Of a DNA stretch of 64,000 nucleotides, positions 26,080-34,964 are shown piece after piece. Position 1 is the first letter of the stretch. Each line of letters begins with the position of its first letter. The stretch is taken from assembly GCA_020249775.1 (NCBI GenBank), contig JADCFA010000002.1:1-64000 (forward strand). The letters run 5' to 3'. The translations under genes were made by a program, and so were the position numbers. The notes under the pieces are model-generated. The model made no database searches and had not been told where the DNA came from. It was given only the letters and a program-made list of their open reading frames with translations. Source of the DNA: Roseomonas sp. (GTDB lineage Bacteria; Pseudomonadota; Alphaproteobacteria; Acetobacterales; Acetobacteraceae).

Positions 26080-28614
26080 ATGCGAACATTACCAGAACCT
26101 TTTGCCGGCTGGTTTGCGGCGCGTGGCTGGCAGCCGCGCCCGCATCAGCTTGCTGTTCTGGATGCCATAGCGGGCGGTGAGCACGCGCTGCTGGTGGCGC
26201 CGACCGGCGGCGGCAAGACGCTGGCGGGGTTTCTGCCAACACTTCTGGATTTGGCCACCACCCCGCGGGAGGGGTTGCACACGCTCTATATCTCCCCACT
26301 CAAGGCGTTGGCGGTGGATATCGCGCGCAATCTGATGGCGCCGATTGGCGATATGGCATTGCCCATTCGCGTCGAAACCCGCACCGGCGATACGCCAGCC
26401 AATCGCCGTGCGCGGCAACGCGCCGCACCCCCGCATATCCTGCTGACCACGCCGGAAAGCCTGACGCTGTTGCTCTCCCAACCGGACGCTGCCGAATTCT
26501 TCGCCGGGCTTGGCGGTATCATCATTGATGAAATCCATGCGCTGGCTGGCACCAAGCGCGGGGATCAATTGGCGCTTTGCCTGTCTCGTTTGGCGGTGCT
26601 GACGCCGGGTGCCAAACGCATCGGGCTTTCCGCGACCGTGGCCGTGCCGGACGCCTTGCGTGCCTGGCTGGCGCCGGATGCGCAAGCGGGGTCGGTGCGG
26701 CTGATCACGGCGGAAGGCGGCGCGGCGCCGGTATTTGATCTGCAATTGCCCGAAGGTCATTTGCCCTGGGGCGGGCATATGGGCCTGGCTTCCATGCCCG
26801 AAGTCTATCAGCGCATCGAAGCCGCGCGGGTCACCATTGTCTTCGTCAATACGCGCGCCCAGGCTGAACTTTGCTTCGCAGCTCTTTGGCGGCTGAATGA
26901 AGCGGCGCTGCCGATCGCGCTTCATCACGGCAGTCTTGAAATTGACCAGCGCCGCAAGGTGGAAGCGGCCATGGCGGCGGGCAAGCTGCGCGCGGTGGTC
27001 GCCACCGCCTCACTCGATCTCGGCATTGATTGGGGCGATGTGGATCAGGTGATCCAGATCGGCGCACCCAAGGGTGTTGCGCGGTTGTTGCAACGCGTCG
27101 GCCGCGCCAATCACCGCATGGATGAAGCCTCGCGCGCCGTGCTGGTCCCGGCCAATCGGTTTGAGGTGATTGAGTGCGTCGCTGCCATGGAAGCCGCGGC
27201 GGCGGGCAAATTGGATGGCGACCCACCACGCCCGGGCGGGCTGGATGTGCTGGCGCAGCATGTGCTGGCCATGGCCTGCCATGCGCCGTTTCATCCGGAT
27301 GCGTTGTATTCAGAGGTGATCCGCGCCGCGCCCTATGCCGCCCTCACGCGGCGCGATTTCGATGATGTGGTGCGCTTTGTCGAAGATGGCGGCTATGCCT
27401 TGGCGGCTTATGAACGTTTCCGCCGGCTGTTTCGCGATTCCGAAGGCCGGCTGCATATCCGTGATGCGCGTGTGGCGCGGCAATTTCGCCTGAACCTTGG
27501 CACCATCGTCGAAACCCCAATGATCAAGGTGCGCATGCGCGGTGGCGGCACTTTGGGGGAGGTGGAGGAATGGTTTGTCTCCACCCTTGCCGCCGGCGAT
27601 TGCTTTCTGTTTGCGGGCCAGGTGGTGCGCTATGAAAGGCTTGACCCTGCGGCGGTAATTGTCAGCCCCGGCGGCGGCGATGAACCGCGGGTGCCGGTTT
27701 ATGCCGGCAGCCGCATGCCGCTCACCACCTGGCTTGCCGCACGCGTACGCGCGATTTTGCATGACCCTGCGCGTTGGGCGCATTTGCCGGCACCGGTGCA
27801 GGAATGGCTGAAGCTGCAAACCCTGCGGAGCGAATTGCCGCCATCCGATGGGCTTTTGGTTGAAACCTTCCCGCGTGGCGGGCGTTGGTTCCTGGTGGCC
27901 TACACCTTTGAAGGGCGCCTCGCGCATCAGACCCTTGGGCTTTTGGTGACCAAGCGCATGGAACGGCTTGGCATGGGGCCGCTTGGTTATGTCGGCACGG
28001 ATTATGTGCTGGCGATCTGGTCCGCCTTTGAACCAACCGGCGTTGAGAGGCTATTCGCCGAAGACATATTGGGCGATGAGATGGAAGAATGGCTCGCGGA
28101 ATCCTCCATGCTGCGGCGGAGTTTCCGCAATATCGCAACCATTGCGGGCTTGCTTGAAAAACACCATCCGGGGGCGGAGAAATCCGGCCGGCAAATGACC
28201 ATGAATGCGGATTTGATTTATGATGTGCTGCGCCGGCATGAACCGGATCACATTCTTTTGCGCGCGACGCGCGAAGAAGCCGCGCGCGGCCTCACGGATG
28301 TGGCGCGCATCGCGTCCCTTCTCTCGCGCATTCAGGGGCGCATCACGCATCGCGCGCTGCCGCGGGTTTCACCATTCGCCGTGCCAGCCCTGATCGAAGA
28401 AGGTCGCGAATGGGTAGCCGGCGGCGCTGAGGATGCTTTGCTGGCAGAAGCCGCCGCGCTGGTGGCGGATGCCACCGATGGTGCCGAAGAATTTGGCGAG
28501 ACGCTCGCCGATGTAACCGATGGCATCATCACGCGCGGTGCCTCGGCACGGTCCAAACCGCGTGATGCGCGGCGGTCGCGCTTTATCCGTTCCGCTCCAA
28601 GGCGCGCCTCATGA
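26080..28614 (+). CDS. Ligase-associated DEXH-box helicase, Lhr family
   Basis: The 844-residue helicase has motif I APTGGGKTLAGF (about residues 40-51), DEIH in IIDEIHALAGTKRG, motif III SATVAVP, motif VI QRVGRANHR, and the long C-terminal Lhr-core domains. It is shorter than full-length Lhr (about 1500) and equals the Lhr-core form linked to the ligase/exonuclease/phosphoesterase set. It probably unwinds DNA or RNA-DNA hybrids 3'-5' during repair. It overlaps pdeM by 4 bp. Confidence 0.88.
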   Translation: MRTLPEPFAGWFAARGWQPRPHQLAVLDAIAGGEHALLVAPTGGGKTLAGFLPTLLDLATTPREGLHTLYISPLKALAVDIARNLMAPIGDMALPIRVETRTGDTPANRRARQRAAPPHILLTTPESLTLLLSQPDAAEFFAGLGGIIIDEIHALAGTKRGDQLALCLSRLAVLTPGAKRIGLSATVAVPDALRAWLAPDAQAGSVRLITAEGGAAPVFDLQLPEGHLPWGGHMGLASMPEVYQRIEAARVTIVFVNTRAQAELCFAALWRLNEAALPIALHHGSLEIDQRRKVEAAMAAGKLRAVVATASLDLGIDWGDVDQVIQIGAPKGVARLLQRVGRANHRMDEASRAVLVPANRFEVIECVAAMEAAAAGKLDGDPPRPGGLDVLAQHVLAMACHAPFHPDALYSEVIRAAPYAALTRRDFDDVVRFVEDGGYALAAYERFRRLFRDSEGRLHIRDARVARQFRLNLGTIVETPMIKVRMRGGGTLGEVEEWFVSTLAAGDCFLFAGQVVRYERLDPAAVIVSPGGGDEPRVPVYAGSRMPLTTWLAARVRAILHDPARWAHLPAPVQEWLKLQTLRSELPPSDGLLVETFPRGGRWFLVAYTFEGRLAHQTLGLLVTKRMERLGMGPLGYVGTDYVLAIWSAFEPTGVERLFAEDILGDEMEEWLAESSMLRRSFRNIATIAGLLEKHHPGAEKSGRQMTMNADLIYDVLRRHEPDHILLRATREEAARGLTDVARIASLLSRIQGRITHRALPRVSPFAVPALIEEGREWVAGGAEDALLAEAAALVADATDGAEEFGETLADVTDGIITRGASARSKPRDARRSRFIRSAPRRAS

Positions 28615-29321
28615 ACGCCGCGCCGCTGCATCTGGAGGCAGAGCGTGTCATGCTCGACCCCGCTGGCGTTTTGCATTGGCCAGCGCAGAAGCTGCTTTGT
28701 GTGGCGGATTTGCATTTGGAAAAGGCGAGCGCTTTCGCGCGCGCGGGCTATTTCCTGCCGCCTTATGATACACGCGAAACCCTCGCACGGCTCGCGCTGC
28801 TGATCCGGCGCTATGGCCCGAAGCGCCTGGTTTTTCTGGGCGATAGTTTCCATGATGCGGATGGCGCGGCACGCCTCTCGCCCGCGGATCGCGCCGCGCT
28901 GCTGCGTCTTTTGGAGGGGCTAGAGCCCATCTGGGTGCTCGGCAATCACGACCCCGCGCCGCCTTGCGATCTGCCCGGCGAGGCCTTTGCCGAATGGCGC
29001 CACGGGCCGATCACGTTTCGCCATATCCCAAGCCCCTTTTCGCGCCAGGCGCCGCCGGAAATCGCCGGGCATTTGCACCCGAAGGCAACCGCCACCACGC
29101 GTGCGGGCGGCATTTCCCGCCCCTGTTTTGTCGCCAATCCCCGCCGCGTGGTGATGCCAGCCTTTGGCGCCTTCACAGGCGGGCTTTGCGTGACCGATCC
29201 CGCCATTGCCAGGCTTTTCCCGCAAGGCGGGCGCGCCTTTTTGCTGGGGGAGGAGCGGCTTTATTCCTTTCCACTAGCCGCCGGGCGGGGGAATGGCGCC
29301 GCACCGCAACAGGCGCCATGA
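28611..29321 (+). CDS. pdeM: Ligase-associated metallophosphoesterase PdeM
   Basis: The 236-residue protein carries calcineurin-type phosphoesterase motifs: ADLHLEKASAFARAG (about residues 32-46), FLGDSFHD and VLGNHDP. This matches PdeM of the ligase-associated DNA repair operon. Its ATG overlaps the helicase stop (ATGA), so the two are cotranslated. The substrate is unknown; a nucleic-acid 3' end or nucleotide is likely by context. Confidence 0.85.
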   Translation: MNAAPLHLEAERVMLDPAGVLHWPAQKLLCVADLHLEKASAFARAGYFLPPYDTRETLARLALLIRRYGPKRLVFLGDSFHDADGAARLSPADRAALLRLLEGLEPIWVLGNHDPAPPCDLPGEAFAEWRHGPITFRHIPSPFSRQAPPEIAGHLHPKATATTRAGGISRPCFVANPRRVVMPAFGAFTGGLCVTDPAIARLFPQGGRAFLLGEERLYSFPLAAGRGNGAAPQQAP

Positions 29322-29342
29322 TGGAGGCTGGAGGATCCAGCC

Positions 29343-30155
29343 ATGAATGACGCACCAACCATCGCCGAAAAACCGCCACTTGATGCCAAGGCCATTGCCG
29401 AATTGGCGCGGCAATTGACCGAATTGCTGCGAATTCGCACCTTTCCCTTCGGCATGAAGCTGTTTGATGACGCTGAGGAAATGGCGAAAATCCCGGGGCT
29501 CCGCCGCCCGACCGAGGGCAAGAAATTCTCCACCTGCCAATTGGTGACACAGGCGCGCATCGCCGGCTTCACCATGGGCATCACGGAAGAAAACGTCCCG
29601 GGTTTCAGCAATTGCGGCGGGGTGATTGGGTTGAATGAACCCTCAGAACTTTACCTCTCGGGCCGCAAATTCGAAGGTGTCTGGTTTGAAAACCGCGAAG
29701 CGGGGCGGCTGCATCAGGCGCAAATGCCACGCGTGCCGGCACGCTATAAGGGCCTCGTGGTATCGCCCTTGCGGTCTGCGCGGCTTGATCCGCCCGATAT
29801 CTGCCTGTTCTACGCCAATCCGGCGCAAATGATCCTATTCATCAACGGGCTGCAATGGAAGAATTACAAGCGCTATGATTTTTCCATCACCGGGGAAAGC
29901 GCCTGCGCCGATTCCTGGGGTCGCGCGCTGCGCGACCGCACCGTCTGCCTTTCCATCCCCTGCTATGCCGAACGCCGTTACGGTGGGGTTGCGGATGATG
30001 AGATGCTCATGGCCTGCCCGCCCGAGGATTTGGCGCGCGGCGTGGAAGGCTTGCTCGGCCTTTCCAAGGCGGGGCTGCGCTATCCCATCATGCCTTATGG
30101 GCCGCAGGCGGATCCCGCCGATGGCATGGCGAAATCCTATGCGGGGAAAAGCTGA
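29343..30155 (+). CDS. DUF169 domain-containing protein
   Basis: The 270-residue protein starts with a helical segment and then shows the DUF169 pattern: FPFGMKLFDD, a CQLVTQAR motif with a conserved Cys, a central Gly-rich NCGGVIGLNEP, VSPLRSARLDPPDICLFYANPAQM, and CADSWGRAL. No function is established for the family. It follows pdeM by 21 bp on the same strand, so it could be read through from the repair operon, though a functional link is not evident. Confidence 0.75.
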   Translation: MNDAPTIAEKPPLDAKAIAELARQLTELLRIRTFPFGMKLFDDAEEMAKIPGLRRPTEGKKFSTCQLVTQARIAGFTMGITEENVPGFSNCGGVIGLNEPSELYLSGRKFEGVWFENREAGRLHQAQMPRVPARYKGLVVSPLRSARLDPPDICLFYANPAQMILFINGLQWKNYKRYDFSITGESACADSWGRALRDRTVCLSIPCYAERRYGGVADDEMLMACPPEDLARGVEGLLGLSKAGLRYPIMPYGPQADPADGMAKSYAGKS

Positions 30156-30192
30156 GTTCTCATTATGGCCATGTGAGGATCGGGCAGCCTGA

Positions 30193-30984
30193 TTACTGCG
30201 TCGTGCTGCCCGAAACCCCAGCCGGTGCCGCCGTGCGCCCGCCATCCACGGTATATTCGCCGCCCGTCATATTGCTGGCGAGGTCCGAGAGCAAAAACAG
30301 CACCAGATTGGCGACTTCCTCGGCTGTACCGTAACGCCGAAGCGGTATCCCCGCCGCATAGCGTTCCTCGACACTCTTTGGATTATTGGGCGAAACCTGG
30401 CGGGAGACTTCCTCGATCATCCGCGTCGCGATCGGCCCGGGGCAGACGGAGTTCACCCGAATACCATGCGGCCCGACTTCTCCCGCGACACTTTTCGTGA
30501 AGCCGTTTACCGCATGCTTGGAAGCGGAATAGACCGCCATGCCAGGTGAGCCCACCAGCCCCGCGATGGAGGCGGTATTCACCACCGCGCCGCGGCCGGC
30601 GGCAATCATCACCGGCAGCACATGGCGCAGACCCAGAAACACGCCCTTCACATTCACCGCCATGATCTGATCGAAAACGGCTTCGTCATATTCCGCGAGC
30701 CGCGCGACGCGCCCTTCAATGCCGGCATTATTGTGAAAGCAATCAATCGCGCCAAAGCGATCCTGCGCAGCCTTCACATAGGCCGCGACCTCGGCGGATT
30801 TGGTGACATCAGCGGCGCGGAACAGCGCGGCTGCGCCCAGGGATGCTGCCAGCGCTTCACCAGCGGCAGCGTCGCGGTCCACAATCACCACCTTGCCGCC
30901 GCGCGCGACGAACCCGCGCGCTACTGCTGCGCCAATGCCATTGGCGCCGCCCGTTACAATGCCGACCTTGCCTGAAAAATCCAT
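30193..30984 (-). CDS. Short-chain dehydrogenase/reductase (SDR)
   Basis: The 263-residue classical SDR has the cofactor motif TGGANGIGAAVARGF, the NNAG motif (HNNAGIEG), the catalytic YSASKHAVNGF (Tyr-x3-Lys) preceded by a Ser in NTASIAG, and PGPIATRM after the active site. The Asp after the second strand (VIVDRDAAAG) suggests NAD(H) preference. Substrate unknown. It lies 88 bp downstream of glcB on the same strand, separated by a hairpin. Confidence 0.88.
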   Translation of the reverse strand: MDFSGKVGIVTGGANGIGAAVARGFVARGGKVVIVDRDAAAGEALAASLGAAALFRAADVTKSAEVAAYVKAAQDRFGAIDCFHNNAGIEGRVARLAEYDEAVFDQIMAVNVKGVFLGLRHVLPVMIAAGRGAVVNTASIAGLVGSPGMAVYSASKHAVNGFTKSVAGEVGPHGIRVNSVCPGPIATRMIEEVSRQVSPNNPKSVEERYAAGIPLRRYGTAEEVANLVLFLLSDLASNMTGGEYTVDGGRTAAPAGVSGSTTQ

Positions 30985-31038
30985 GATGCGTTCCTCCTGC
31001 CCGGGCGGTCACGGCCACCCGCTTCGCATCATGCTTGC

Positions 31039-31064
31039 GCCGCTTGCCCGGAAAGACAAGCGGC
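31039..31064 (-). terminator. Hairpin downstream of glcB
   Basis: GCCGCTTG-N10-CAAGCGGC forms a perfect 8-bp GC-rich stem only 8 bp after the malate synthase stop. There is no T-tract after it on the minus strand, so it may slow or stabilise the transcript end rather than act as a classical intrinsic terminator. Confidence 0.5.
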
Positions 31065-31072
31065 GTCAGATG

Positions 31073-33217
31073 TTACCCCGCCGCCTTGGCTTCCCGCCGC
31101 CGCGCCGTCAGCACAAATTCCGTGTAGCCATTGGGCTGTTCGCGGCCCTTCAACACCAGATCGCAAGCGCCCTTGAAGGCCGGCCCGTCAAAGCCCGGCG
31201 CCATGGGCCGATAGGCCGCATCACCGGCATTCTGCCGATCCACCACGGCGGCCATGCGCTTCATGGTTTCCATCACCTGCGCTTCGCTCACCACGCCATG
31301 GCGGAGCCAATTGGCGATATGCTGGCTGCTGATGCGCAAAGTCGCGCGGTCTTCCATCAGCCCGACATCATTGATGTCCGGCACCTTGGAACAGCCAACC
31401 CCCTGATCCACCCAGCGCACCACATAGCCCAGAATGCCCTGCGCGTTATTGTCCAATTCCGCCTGCACATCGGCGGGGGACCAGTTCGTGTCACGCGCCA
31501 GCGGCACGGTCAGGATATCATCCAACTTGGCACGACGGCCGCCCTTGGTGATTTCATCCTGCCGGTCGGCAACACTGACCTGATGGTAATGCAGCGCATG
31601 CAAGGTGGCGGCTGTGGGTGATGGCACCCAGGCGGTGGAAGCGCCGGCCTTGGGGTGGCCCACCTTTTGGTCAAGCATTGCGGCCATGGCATCCGGCATG
31701 GCCCACATGCCCTTGCCGATCTGCGCGCGGCCACGCAGCCCGCAGGCAAGGCCGGTGTCCACATTCCAATCCTCATAGGCCTTGATCCAGGCCGCACCCT
31801 TCATGTCATTCTTGCGAATGACAGCACCCGCTTCCATGGCCGTGTGGATTTCATCGCCGGTGCGATCCAGGAAGCCCGTATTGATGAAGACCACGCGATC
31901 CTTGGCGGCTGCGATGCAGGCTTTCAAATTTACCGTGGTGCGGCGTTCCTCATCCATGATGCCCATCTTCAGCGTGGCGCGCTTCAAGCCCAGCGCATCT
32001 TCCACGCGGGCAAAAAGCGTATCCGCCCAGGCCACTTCTTCCGGCCCATGCATCTTTGGCTTCACGATGTAAACGCTGCCGGCGCGCGAATTCAGCCGCT
32101 TGCCGCGAATATCATGCATGGCAATGACAGATGTGCAGAAGGCATCCAGAATGGTTTCCGGCACCTCCGCGCCATCCAGCTTCACCGCATCAATCATCAT
32201 GTGGTGGCCGACATTGCGCACCAGCATGACCGAACGGCCATGCAGTGTAATGGCACCACCCGCCGGGCGCTGAAACACGCGGTCTGGATTGAGGCGGCGC
32301 ACCATGGTCTTGCCGCCTTTCTCAAAACTCGCTTCCAGATCGCCGCGCATCAGGCCGAGCCAATTGCGATAGACCGCGACCTTGTCTTCCGCGTCCACAG
32401 CGGCGACGGAATCCTCGCAATCCTGAATGGTCGTGAGCGCGCTTTCCAGCGCGACATCGGCAATGCCCGCCGCATCGGTCTTACCGATGGGGTGCGCGCG
32501 GTCCAACCGCACTTCAATATGCAGGCCGTTATTGACGAATAGCAGCGAAGACGCGGCATGCGGCTCACCCATAAAGCCCACGCATTGGCCAGGCCGCGCG
32601 AGGCCGGTTTTGCTGCCATCCTTCAACGTCACTTCCAGGGCGCCGCCTTCAATCCGGTAGCCCCTGGCATCGCTATGAGATCCCTTGGCAAGCGGCACGG
32701 CGCTATCCAGCACGCCACGCGCATAGGCAATCACCTTGGCGCCACGTTCCGGATCATAGCCCTTGCCAGATGGGCTGCCCGGAATCGCATCCGTGCCATA
32801 AAGCGCATCATACAGGCTGCCCCAGCGCGCATTGGCCGCATTCAGCGCATAACGCGCATTGGAAACCGGCACCACAAGCTGCGGCCCGGCCATGGAGGCA
32901 ATCTCCGCATCAACATCCGTGGTCGCGACCGTCACCTGCGCGGGTTCGGGCAGCAGATAGCCGATTTCCTTGAGAAACGCCGTATAGGCCGCCTGATCAA
33001 TCGGCTTGGCGGGGTTGGCGCGGTGCCAGCCATCAATCTTCGCTTGCAGCGCATCGCGCTTGGCAAGCAGCGCGGCATTGGTGGGCACCATCTCACGCAG
33101 GGTGCGTTCCATCGCGTCCCAAAAGCGCGCGGGCTCCACGCCCGTGCCGGGCAGGGCTTCGGTTTCAATGAAATTCTTCAGAATGGGGGCAACAAAAAGC
33201 CCCTTTGATGCAGACAT
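31073..33217 (-). CDS. glcB: Malate synthase G
   Basis: The 714-residue protein matches the single-chain G-type malate synthase (usual length about 720). Recognisable blocks are [82 protein letters not shown] and [21 protein letters not shown]. It condenses glyoxylate with acetyl-CoA to malate. I chose the ATG at 33217 (MSASKGLF); the longer ORF extends into the intergenic region. It is divergent from gamma-glutamyltransferase with about 155 bp between starts. Confidence 0.95.
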   Translation of the reverse strand: MSASKGLFVAPILKNFIETEALPGTGVEPARFWDAMERTLREMVPTNAALLAKRDALQAKIDGWHRANPAKPIDQAAYTAFLKEIGYLLPEPAQVTVATTDVDAEIASMAGPQLVVPVSNARYALNAANARWGSLYDALYGTDAIPGSPSGKGYDPERGAKVIAYARGVLDSAVPLAKGSHSDARGYRIEGGALEVTLKDGSKTGLARPGQCVGFMGEPHAASSLLFVNNGLHIEVRLDRAHPIGKTDAAGIADVALESALTTIQDCEDSVAAVDAEDKVAVYRNWLGLMRGDLEASFEKGGKTMVRRLNPDRVFQRPAGGAITLHGRSVMLVRNVGHHMMIDAVKLDGAEVPETILDAFCTSVIAMHDIRGKRLNSRAGSVYIVKPKMHGPEEVAWADTLFARVEDALGLKRATLKMGIMDEERRTTVNLKACIAAAKDRVVFINTGFLDRTGDEIHTAMEAGAVIRKNDMKGAAWIKAYEDWNVDTGLACGLRGRAQIGKGMWAMPDAMAAMLDQKVGHPKAGASTAWVPSPTAATLHALHYHQVSVADRQDEITKGGRRAKLDDILTVPLARDTNWSPADVQAELDNNAQGILGYVVRWVDQGVGCSKVPDINDVGLMEDRATLRISSQHIANWLRHGVVSEAQVMETMKRMAAVVDRQNAGDAAYRPMAPGFDGPAFKGACDLVLKGREQPNGYTEFVLTARRREAKAAG

Positions 33218-33372
33218 TGGCGCACTCCCGAACAGGGGCGGGTCTTGGCCCGCCCGTAGAATCCGGAGGGTTCCATAAAAGGAAAGGGACGGCGGGGCAA
33301 ACCCGCGGGGGCTTGCCGGAAGGCCCAAGCGGCGCAAGGCTAGGGGCGCAAAAAATTCGAGGAAACCCGATC

Positions 33373-34947
33373 ATGGCCTGGACCCCGCCGCGTCACACCT
33401 CCCAGCATTGGCATGTCACGAAGCCCGCAGCCTCTGGCCGCAAGGGCATGGTGGCGTCCCAGGCGCGCGGCGCCGCTGAAGCGGGTGTGGCCATTCTGGA
33501 AGCCGGCGGCACGGCAGCGGATGCGGCGGTGGCGACCGCCTTTGCGCTGGCGACGCTGGAGCCCTGGAATAGCGGCCTGGGCGGCATTGGCTTTGCGCAA
33601 GTCATGTCCCCCGACGGCGCGGCCGAGACATTTGATTTCGGCCCGATTTCCCCGCGCGGCTTGAAGCCTTCCGCCTTCCCGATGACCGGCAAGATGAAGG
33701 CGGATTTGTTCACCTGGCCGGAGGTCTTGGAAGACCGCAATGTGCATGGCCCGCTTTCCTTCGCCATCCCCTCGGCAGTTGCGGGCTATATGGAATTGCA
33801 TGCGCGCCATGGCCGCATGCCGATCAGGGATGTGCTGGCGCCGGCGGTGGCACTCGCCAAGCGGGGCTTGGCCCAGGATTGGTTCACCACGCTGAAAGTG
33901 GCCAATTCGGCGTCCGTGCTGAAGCTCTATCCGGAATCCGCGCGGATTTATCTGCCGGGCGGGCTGCCGCCTGTGGCGCCCTATCAGGGATCACCGGGCT
34001 TCTTCCAGCAGGGCAATCTGCCCGCGACACTGGAACGCCTGGCCCATGCGGGGCTGGCTGATTTCTACACGGGCGATATCGCCGCTGCCATCGCTGCCGA
34101 TTGCAAGGACATGGGCGCCTTTGTCAGCGCCGAGGATTTGGCGCATTGCAAGGCGCGCGTGCTGCCCGCCCTTGAAGCCGCCTGGCGCGGCAAGCGGTTG
34201 TTCTTGGCCAATGGGCTGACAGCGGCACCGACGCTGCTCCGCGTGCTGGAAGGCATGAGGGGGGCGGATTTCTCCGGCAAGGCGCCTTCCGCCGCTTGGT
34301 ATGCGCAATTGGCGCGCGTGATGCGCGCGGCCTATGCCGAACGCTTGGCGGGGCTTGGCGATGCGGAACCGAAAGCGGCCGAATCCTGCACCACCCATCT
34401 GACGGTCGCTGACAAGAACGGCATGATGGTCGCCATGACCACCACGCTGCTGTCCAGCATGGGCAGCCGCGTGGTGCTGCCGAAATCGGGCGTGCTGATG
34501 AATAACGGCGTCATGTGGTTCGACCCGCGCCCCGAAGCCGCCAATGCGCTGGCGCCGGGCAAAAGGCCGCTGACCAATATGTGCCCTGTCATCGCAGCCG
34601 AGGGTGACAAGCCCGTGCTGGCCACAGGCGCTTCCGGCGGGCGGCGCATCATGGCTTCGGTCTTCCAGATGCTGTCTTTCGTTGCCGATTTCGGCATGGA
34701 GCCGGAACAGGCGGCGCATCATCCAAGGCTTGATGTCTCAGCGCCTGAGGGTGTCACCGCCGATATCCGGCTAGGCGCTGAAACCCTCGCGGCCCTTGCT
34801 GCGGAAGATACGGTGACCGAGGTAGAACACGCGGTGCTACCGGTGAATTTCGCCTGCCCCAATCTGATCCGCATCGGCGCTGATGGCACACGCACCGGCA
34901 TTACCGATGTGATGAGCCCCTGGAGTGCGGCCATCGCCGAAGCGTAA
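33373..34947 (+). CDS. Gamma-glutamyltransferase family Ntn-hydrolase
   Basis: The 524-residue protein belongs to the gamma-glutamyltranspeptidase family: AAEAGVAILEAGGTAADAAV near the start and, at the autoprocessing site, SCTTHLTVADKNG, where the second Thr is the expected nucleophile, followed by LLSSMGSRVVLPKSGVLMNN. There is no obvious signal peptide, unlike secreted GGTs, which suggests a cytoplasmic acylase-type member. The ATG at 33373 was chosen over the long upstream ORF start, which would overlap glcB. It ends 17 bp from the convergent molybdenum hydroxylase gene. Confidence 0.83.
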   Translation: MAWTPPRHTSQHWHVTKPAASGRKGMVASQARGAAEAGVAILEAGGTAADAAVATAFALATLEPWNSGLGGIGFAQVMSPDGAAETFDFGPISPRGLKPSAFPMTGKMKADLFTWPEVLEDRNVHGPLSFAIPSAVAGYMELHARHGRMPIRDVLAPAVALAKRGLAQDWFTTLKVANSASVLKLYPESARIYLPGGLPPVAPYQGSPGFFQQGNLPATLERLAHAGLADFYTGDIAAAIAADCKDMGAFVSAEDLAHCKARVLPALEAAWRGKRLFLANGLTAAPTLLRVLEGMRGADFSGKAPSAAWYAQLARVMRAAYAERLAGLGDAEPKAAESCTTHLTVADKNGMMVAMTTTLLSSMGSRVVLPKSGVLMNNGVMWFDPRPEAANALAPGKRPLTNMCPVIAAEGDKPVLATGASGGRRIMASVFQMLSFVADFGMEPEQAAHHPRLDVSAPEGVTADIRLGAETLAALAAEDTVTEVEHAVLPVNFACPNLIRIGADGTRTGITDVMSPWSAAIAEA

Positions 34948-34964
34948 GCCGCGCGCCCGCCGGT

